Source of the DNA: Euonymus europaeus
Lineage: Eukaryota > Streptophyta > Magnoliopsida > Celastrales > Celastraceae
Assembly: GCA_963580455.1 (NCBI GenBank)
Contig: OY756958.1
Span: 14,086,501 to 14,150,500, forward strand
Reading direction: 5' to 3'
Length of the DNA: 64,000 nucleotides
The notes below the pieces were generated by a model. It was not told where the DNA came from, ran no database searches, and was given only the letters and a program-made list of their open reading frames with translations. The translations under genes were made by a program, and so were the position numbers. Positions 57,492 to 64,000 of this stretch are shown here, piece after piece. Each line of letters starts with the position of its first letter. The stretch's first letter is position 1.

Positions 57492-60151
57492 GTATAGGCT
57501 TCTTAGATTATTTCGTTGCTAAAATACCAACTTTCGTTCTAAATTAGACAAAATTATTAATAGCTTCTACATATAGTGAGTTGACCAATTCCGAACCCTT
57601 GAAGTTGATCGTTGTACATTTTTTATCGTTATTTTATGTCAAATTTTATGAGTATAGGATATGTAGATTGTTTTGCTGCCAAACTATCAACTTTCGTTCT
57701 CAATTGGGCCAAACCATTAAAAGCTGCTCAATGGAGAAAGTTGAGCGATTTCGAACCATCAAAGTTGTTCGGTGTACATTTTTATTCTTGCTTTATATCC
57801 AAATTTACTAGTATAGATTCCATAGATTGTTTTGTTGACAAAAGACCAAGTTTGTTCCCAATTGTACAAAACTGTTAAAAGCCCCTACATAAATAGGGTT
57901 GAGCAATTCCAAACCATCAAAGTTTGTCGATGTACACTTTTTGTTTTCATTTTATGTCTAAATTTAGGAATTTAGGCTCCGTAGATTGTTTTATTAACAA
58001 AGTATCAACTTGTTTTCTGAATTAGACAAAACCGTTAAAAGATCCTCTATGGAGAGAGTTGAGCAAATCTGAATTATCAAAGTTGCTCGATGTACACTTT
58101 TTATTCTTATTTTATGTCTAAATTTACAACTATAGGCCATGTAAATTGTTTCGTTGTCAAAAGACCTACTTTCATTCCAAATTGTACCAAACCATAAAAA
58201 GGTCTTCCATGGAGAGACTTGAGCAATTTCGAACCATCAAACTTGATCGGTGTACACTTTTTATTGTTGCTTTATGTCCAAATTTACTAGTATAGCCTTT
58301 GCAATTTGTTTCGTTGCAGAGAGACCAACTTTCATTCTCATAGGGCAAAACCGTTAAAGGCTCCTTCATGAAGAGGGTTGAGGAATTTCAAACCATCAAA
58401 GTTGGTAGATGTACACTTTTTATTATTATTTTATGTCAAATTTTATGAGTATAAGCTCTGTAGTTTGTTTTGTTACCAAAACACCAACTTTCATTCCCAA
58501 ATGGACAAAACCGTTGAATGTTCCTCCATGGATAGAGTTGAGCAATTTTGAGCCACCAAAGTTGGTCGGTGTACACTTTTTATTGTTGTTTTATGTCATA
58601 TTTTATGAGTATAGGCTTTGTAGATTGTTTCATTGTGACGCCCCGGTCCGGGCATGCCACAGGTGCCCTCCGGCACCGTCCTAGGCCGCCAGTGCGATCA
58701 TCCAGCGGACCGGAAATCCGGCGGCATCTCCCCGTATATCGGAGAGTCCTCGCCTGCATCAGAAAACGCGCAACAATAAATATACAATCCATCACACTAG
58801 CAACCTAGCCAGGCCTCAGGCCTCAATCACATGCAATCTTGATCCTAGGGGCCTCAGGCCATCCACTACCAGCATGCACGTATACTCAACAATCACATAG
58901 AACATCAACCCGGGCAATCCCCTCAATGAGCAAATCTCATCGATACCATGGCTCGTTCCATGTAATATCGAACGTGAGGAAGCTCACCAAATAAACTCAT
59001 CAATATCATGGTCGCTAACCATGACTATTGAACAGGAGCAAGCTCCCCAACATCAAACGCTCTTGGATTACCCGGTTGTCTGATCCTATCACGCCCGCAC
59101 CACTCCAGGCAAGGTCCCTCATGAACCATACCTCTAGTGCTTTATCCTACTTGGAGTTCACTTGACTCGGTGGTAACTCTCATCACCTCGTCATCCCTCC
59201 AAGTAGCTTTGAAGAATCCTAAGGAGCCCGAGTCCATACCCGGTCCCCCATGCAACACTAATGCATTAATGCCATGAAATGTCGAAAAGATATATATATA
59301 TATATGAACAACCTACATATATATATACATAACTACCATGATGCATGAACGGAAAACACATCGTGCCCATAGGTGATGGAACACACATATTCGGTCATGC
59401 AATATCAAGAATTAACAACATACAAGAAGGCTCGTTTCCCCTTAGAAGCAATTAAGGTGGAAACACAAAATAGAACGACCAATGAGGAATCGAAAAGCTC
59501 TTAACATATCGAAACGAATGATAGAAAGAATGGTTGGAAATCCCCTACCTCGTGTCGAGCAATTTACCACAAAATCCACAATTACGTTCCTAGGGTTCCG
59601 ATTTCCCAAACCTAACAATGTGGCGAAAACGAACCCATTCACACATCAATAAACAACCAACAACTCATATACACATCGATTAAATCAATAAATTCGAAAT
59701 TACTCACCTTCTCTCTCTAGAATTTCTCGAAAATCCTCCAAACTCAACCCAAGCTCAACTCTACTCCAAATCACAAACCATACATCCAAAATCAACCTAG
59801 AATTAACATATCTAAACCATAGGAATCAACTCTGAACCAAACTAACAAGATCTACTCAAAACCCTAGAAATGGAAAAAATGAAGAATCTTACCTCCAAGG
59901 CTTGAATCTTCTTTGAATCCTTTCCCAATCTCCAAAACCAAGCTCCAATCTCCAATAATCACCTCAAATACACTTCTCTCTCTAGAATCGTCTCCCTCTC
60001 TTTCTCTAGAACTGGTTGCGCCTAGGCGCCCTGGCCTTAACCAGAAATCCCCTCAACACGCTGTTCTGGGCGGCATCCTGGGCGTGCAGGACTTTCACGC
60101 CCAGGCGGGGTGCGCCTTGGCGCCCCTGTGCCCACTCCCTATCCGCTCACC

Positions 60152-60202
60152 CACTGGACTGGGCGCAGCGCCTAGGCGCCCTGAGCTGCGCCCAGTCCAG
60201 TG
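60152..60202. other. LTR hairpin module 1 (GCGCCTAGGCGC type)
   Basis: Arms CACTGGACTGGGCGCAG and CTGCGCCCAGTCCAGTG are perfect 17-nt inverted repeats; the loop contains the nested palindrome GCGCCTAGGCGC. Confidence 0.88.
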
Positions 60203-60340
60203 CCTCTCTTTTCTGGACACCCTTTTTCCCTGCTTCACTGGATTAGGCGCCATTGGGCGCACCTTTGCACACGCCTAGGCGTGCTACTAAGGCGCCTAGG
60301 CACGCCAGTTTCTCTTGTGCTCTTCCTCGCCAGCCCCCTC

Positions 60341-60389
60341 ACTGGACTAGGCGCAGCGCCTAGGCGCCCCCTGGTGCGCCTAGTCCAGT
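60341..60389. other. LTR hairpin module 2 (GCGCCTAGGCGC type)
   Basis: Arms ACTGGACTAGGCGCA and TGCGCCTAGTCCAGT are perfect 15-nt inverted repeats around GCGCCTAGGCGC. It is a sibling of the module at 60152-60202, so the block grew by duplicating hairpins. Confidence 0.88.
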
Positions 60390-62040
60390 TTTTCTCTTTT
60401 GTACAAACATCAAAAATTCCCAAAAATTTTGGGTCGGGGTTTCACATCCTTCCCCCCTTAATAAAATTTCGTCCCGAAATTTAACTACCCACGTACCTGA
60501 ATCTCTGAACAACTGCGGGTACTTCGCCTTCATTCGAGACTCCAACTCCCAAGTTGCTTCTTCAACTCCGTGGTACATCCACATCATTTTTACTAATGGA
60601 ATCACACTCGACCTCGTGACCTTGTTCTGTCAGTCTAAAATCTTCACCGATTGAAGAGTGTAACTCCCATCTTCCTCAACTTCCAACGTAGTCCAATCTA
60701 TCACATGCGACGGATCCGGCTCATATTTCCGAAGCATTGATACATGGAATACATTGTGAACCTTCTCAAGCTTCGGTGGAAGTGTCAAACGGTACGCCAC
60801 CGGTCCAACTGTCTCCAAAATCTCAAATGGCCCCACAAATCTCGGTGCCAACTTTTCATGCTTACTATACCTCTGAATCCCACATCTTGGACTAACCTTC
60901 AGGAAGACCTTATCGCCTACAGCGAACTCCAAAGGTCTCCTCCTCCGATCAGCATACGACTTTTGTCGGCTCTGCGCGGTGATCAACCGCCTTCGGATCT
61001 CATCAACTCTCTCTCGAGCTTCCTTGACCATCTCCGGTCCTGAAACAACTTTCTCACCAACCTCCGCCCAACACAAAGGCGACCTACAAGGCCTCCCATA
61101 GAGCGCCTCGTAAGGTGCCATCCCGATACTACTTTGGAAAGAGTTATTATACACAAACTCCGCCAAATGTAAGTACCGATCCCAACTTCCTCCAAAATCA
61201 ACTACACATGCCCGTAGCATATCCTCCAAAACCTGTATGGTTCTCTCACTCTGCCCATCACTCTGAGGATGATAAGCTATAGAGAAATCCAACTTCGTTC
61301 CCAATGCCTCCTGTAAACTACTCTAGAATCTACCTGTGAACCGCGGATCTCGGTCCGACACAATAGATAATGGAATTCCGTGAAGTCTCACAATCTCCTT
61401 GACATACATAGTACTCAAGGTCTCCAACGAATCCGTCTTGTTCATGGGTAAGAAGTGTGCAGACTTGGTCAATCTGTCCACTATCACCCAAACCGTGTCA
61501 TGCCGTCTCTGTGTCGTTGGCAACGCTGTCACAAAATCCATAGTGATCTTCTCCCACTTCCATTGTGCTACCGGTAAAGGTTTCAACAATCCAGCTGGTC
61601 TCTGATGCTTTGCCTTCACTTGTTGACAAGTAAGACACTTCGTCACAAATCTAGCAACATCGGCTTTCATGCCCTTCCACCAGAAACTCTGCCTCAAGTC
61701 CTTGTACATCTTCGTACCCCCTGGATGCATAGCAAACCAAGAATGATGTGATTCCTTTAGAATCTCTTGTCTCAACTCATCATCTTCGGGAACCACTAAC
61801 CTTCCCGCATATCGTACTCCACCATCATTCCCTCGAACCCATCCAAGACTCTTATCAATCACATCAAATGTATGATCCACATTCTGTGCTTCCATAACCT
61901 TCTGAACCATCATAGGTCTCGAAGTTATAGAACACAAATAGGTATTTTCCTCTTGACTCCTTAACTCCAATCCAAACTCATTGATTGTCTCCACAATTTC
62001 CCACTCATGCATGAATAGGCTAGAAATCTTCTTCTTCCTA
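60360..62040 (-). pseudogene. Integrase and chromodomain, minus-strand Tekay-type element
   Basis: Zinc finger ([19 protein letters not shown] ... [11 protein letters not shown]), DDE core ([29 protein letters not shown]), GPF region (PRFVGPFEILETVGPVAY) and a chromodomain tail (MMWMYHGVEEATWELESR). TAG at 61323-61325 replaces Trp in GRFW (G to A), and TGA at 60630-60632 falls between ILD and the chromodomain. The frame ends at 60360, some 29 codons inside the LTR and across the PPT (rc of TCCTTCCCCCCTTA, 60447-60460). Confidence 0.9.
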
Positions 62041-63428
62041 CTCAACGTATCCGCGACTACATTTGCTTTACCGGGATGGCATTGCAAATCGAAGTCGAAG
62101 TCCTCCAAGTATTCCACCGACCTCCTTTGACGCAAATTTAACTCTCTTTGGGTGAATAGATACTTGAGGCTCTTGTGATCCGAAAACACTTCAAATCTCT
62201 CTCCGTAAAGGTAATACCTCCATTGCTTAAGTGCGAACACCACTGCCGCTAACTCCAAATCATGCACCGGATAATTCCTCTCATGTGTCTTGAGCAACCT
62301 TGAACCATATTCTATCACTCGTCCCCGTTGCATCAACACACAACCTAAACCGACTCCAGACGCATCGCAATACACCTTGTAGCCTACATTCCTTTCCGGA
62401 ATCACTAACACTGGAGGTGTTGTCAACCTCTTCTTCAACTCCTCAAATGCGGCTTCACACTCGTCTGTCCACACAAACGGTGTGCCTTTCTTTGTAAGTT
62501 GCGTCATCGGCGAAGCAACTCTCAAAAAATCCTCAATAAATCTCCGATAGTAACCTGCCAATCCCAGAAAACTCCGGATCTCAGTCACATTCTTTGGTCT
62601 CTCCCAATTCAAAACCGACTCAACCTTGGAGTAGTTAACCGCTATGCCTTCTTGAGTGATCACATGGCCTAGGAACTTTACTTCCGTGGCCCAAAATTCA
62701 CACTTACTCAATTTAGCATACAGTTGATTCTCCCTCAACGTCTGTAACACTACCCTCAAGTGTTCCTCATGTTCTTCCTCCGTAGGAGAATAAATCAATA
62801 TATCATCAATAAATACCACCACAAACTTATCCAAAAACGGTCTAAGAACCCTTTGCATTAGGTCCATGAACACTTCTAGAGCATTTGTCAACCCAAACGG
62901 CATCACAAGAAACTCATAATGCCCATAACGAGTTCTAAACACTGTTTTCTGGATATCCTCATCCTTAATCCTCAACTGGTGATAACCCGACCTCAAGTCA
63001 ATCTTAGAGAAATGCCTAGCACCTCTCAATTGGTCAAACAAATCATTGATCCTAGGCAACGGATACTTATTCCTCACTATAACCTTATTCAACTGCCTAT
63101 AATCAATACACATCCTCAAACTTCCGTCTTTCTTCTTGATGAACAACACCGGTGCTCCCCACGGGGACACACTCGGTCTAATGAACTCCAAGTCTAGCAA
63201 CTCCTCTAATTGAGAACTCAACTCCTTCAACTCTGCTGGAGCCATCCGATACGGCGGAATCGAAATCGGCTTGACATTCGGATGCAACGCAATAGCAAAG
63301 TCAATCTCCCTCTTCGGAGGTAATCCTGGCAACTCTTTCGGAAATACATCCATAAACTCTTCCACTACCCGAATCATAGTAGCTACATCTCTCTTAGGAG
63401 CCGAAGTCACCAAACTTGCGACTCTACA
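62041..63428 (-). pseudogene. RT and RNase H, minus-strand Tekay-type element
   Basis: Uninterrupted RT ([68 protein letters not shown]) with the catalytic [10 protein letters not shown] (Asp codons on 62802-62807), and RNase H with [34 protein letters not shown] and [13 protein letters not shown]. Catalytic Asp residues appear intact here, unlike the relative at 39850-39880. This stretch could still encode a folded RT/RNase H domain, but flanking stops and the damaged protease prevent a functional polyprotein. Confidence 0.9.
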
Positions 63429-64000
63429 ATTCAGATACGAAGGGTTATCCATGAAATGAGGACATGACATCCCCTTCGATCCCTGTAAGTGAATCACCCC
63501 ACCCTCCGGTACTCTAAGAGTGATCCTCCTTTGCCAAAAGTCAAGCACTCCTTGGTGCTTTATCAACCAATCCACTCCGAGTATCACATCGAAGTCTTTG
63601 AAATCTAACACATACAAATCGGCTTGTAGAGATATTTCTCCAAACCGACACTCACAACCGAACACTACTCCCTCCAACGTGGTAAAATTCCCGAATGGTG
63701 AGGACACCATAAACATTCTCCTAATCGGCGAAATCTCCACCGCTAGTGCGTTCGCTAACGAACTAGTAATAAATGATGAGGTAGCTCTAGAATCAAACAA
63801 GACTCTTGCCCAACAATTCGAAATCAAAAATGTACCTGCAATGAAGTTGGGATGCTCCTGTGCCTCCTGATGTCCCATAGCAAAGACACGACCATCCGTC
63901 AGGGCATACTACTGCTGCTGAGACTGTCTGCCTCCACCTCGCCCTCTCCCTCCCGATGGAACAGTGGAAGGAAGAGTTGGAGGTGGTACTCCCGATATCT
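63429..64000 (-). pseudogene. Gag C-terminus and protease, minus-strand Tekay-type element (cut by window end)
   Basis: At the window end a Gly/Arg/Gln-rich gag tail (PSGGRGRGGGRQSQQQ) is interrupted by TAG at 63909-63911, a C-to-T change of CAG. The protease follows, but its active site reads [10 protein letters not shown]: the Gly of D-S-G-A is Arg, which should abolish activity. [10 protein letters not shown] is intact. The gag core and both zinc knuckles must lie beyond 64000. Confidence 0.88.

Larger units (their letters stand above)
43243..58633 (+). repeat. ~160-bp satellite, forward segment 7 (TE-free)
   Basis: About 97 forward monomers over 15.4 kb without any inserted element. Monomers here more often end in ATTTTATGAGTATAGGCTCCGTAG than the BamHI-bearing form of the left array, so the variant mix differs. 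It includes a ~628-bp tetramer repeated near 46380-47400 and a 4,756-bp block present twice (47980-57491). No genes: the 60-120-codon ORFs are repeat artefacts. It ends in GATTGTTTCAT, interrupted by the minus-strand LTR. Confidence 0.95.
58634..60446 (-). repeat. Complete 3' LTR of minus-strand Tekay-type element
   Basis: Begins (minus) TGTGAAACCCCGACCC and ends GGGGCGTCACA, 1,813 bp. Shared with the other Tekay LTR: ATATATATA tracts (about 59290-59330), the AGAGAGAGAAGG leader and the GGGTAATCCAAGAGCG stretch near 59070. The upstream third carries a different, GC-rich palindromic block (about 60015-60390). Confidence 0.9.
58634..64000 (-). mobile_element. Tekay-type chromovirus, minus strand, continues past the window
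   Basis: In its own direction: protease, RT, RNase H, integrase with chromodomain, PPT and a complete 1,813-bp 3' LTR (60446 down to 58634). Gag and the 5' LTR lie beyond 64000. Proteins are near-identical to the element at 35632-43242. One frame runs from 64000 to 60360 with three stops (63909-63911, 61323-61325, 60630-60632). It interrupts the satellite at GTTTCAT. Without the other end, TSD and LTR age cannot be judged. Confidence 0.92.

Noticed and set aside
60016..60484. ORFs with RLGALSCAQ-like repeats in the minus-strand LTR
   Set aside because: They are translations of the GC-rich palindromic LTR block, not proteins.

Overview
This window is repetitive plant nuclear DNA, most likely a pericentromeric or centromeric block of a eudicot. 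The evidence is a long AT-rich tandem satellite interrupted by plant-type LTR retrotransposons: a Ty1/copia element of Tork/Tnt1 type, an Athila-like Ty3/gypsy element, Tekay-type chromoviruses and a CRM/Galadriel-like chromovirus fragment. I see no host protein gene, rRNA gene or functional tRNA gene. The species cannot be named from the sequence.

Layout. The satellite has a ~160-bp monomer and fills 1-4281, 7101-10935, 12226-12979, 17505-19761, 20812-24842 and 43243-58633. Monomers are diverged but arranged in higher-order repeats (HORs): ~640-bp tetramers at the left end, a 1,109-bp heptamer present three times (21218-24544), and a 4,756-bp block of about 30 monomers present twice almost without change (47980-57491). 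Orientation is forward in 1-10935, reversed in 12226-21092 and forward again from 21093. The flips lie at a truncated LTR (10936-12225) and at a bare satellite-satellite junction near 21092.

Insertions, left to right: (1) 4282-7095, a chromovirus fragment with 5' LTR, PBS and gag-protease-partial RT, whose 3' part is replaced by a 329-bp foldback element with a tRNA-like core; the composite has a 5-bp target-site duplication (TSD). (2) 10936-12225, a truncated LTR related to elements 5 and 6. (3) 12980-17504, a copia element on the minus strand, complete with LTRs, PBS, PPT and TSD but with wrecked coding. (4) 24877-35422, a structurally complete 10.5-kb Athila-like element with LTRs, PBS, TSD and an extra ORF after integrase, also mutated. 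(5) 35632-43242, a Tekay-type chromovirus with damaged LTR ends. (6) 58634-64000, a second Tekay-type copy on the minus strand that runs off the window.

All retroelement genes carry stops, frameshifts or both, so none looks autonomous. Most in-frame stops can be explained by C-to-T or G-to-A changes, as expected for long-methylated, silenced DNA. The old, TE-rich left half and the homogenised, TE-free right array (15.4 kb) suggest ongoing satellite turnover by unequal exchange. The main points of interest are the recent HOR amplifications, the array inversion, the LTR/foldback/tRNA-like chimera, and a fast-changing hairpin module inside the Tekay-type LTRs.
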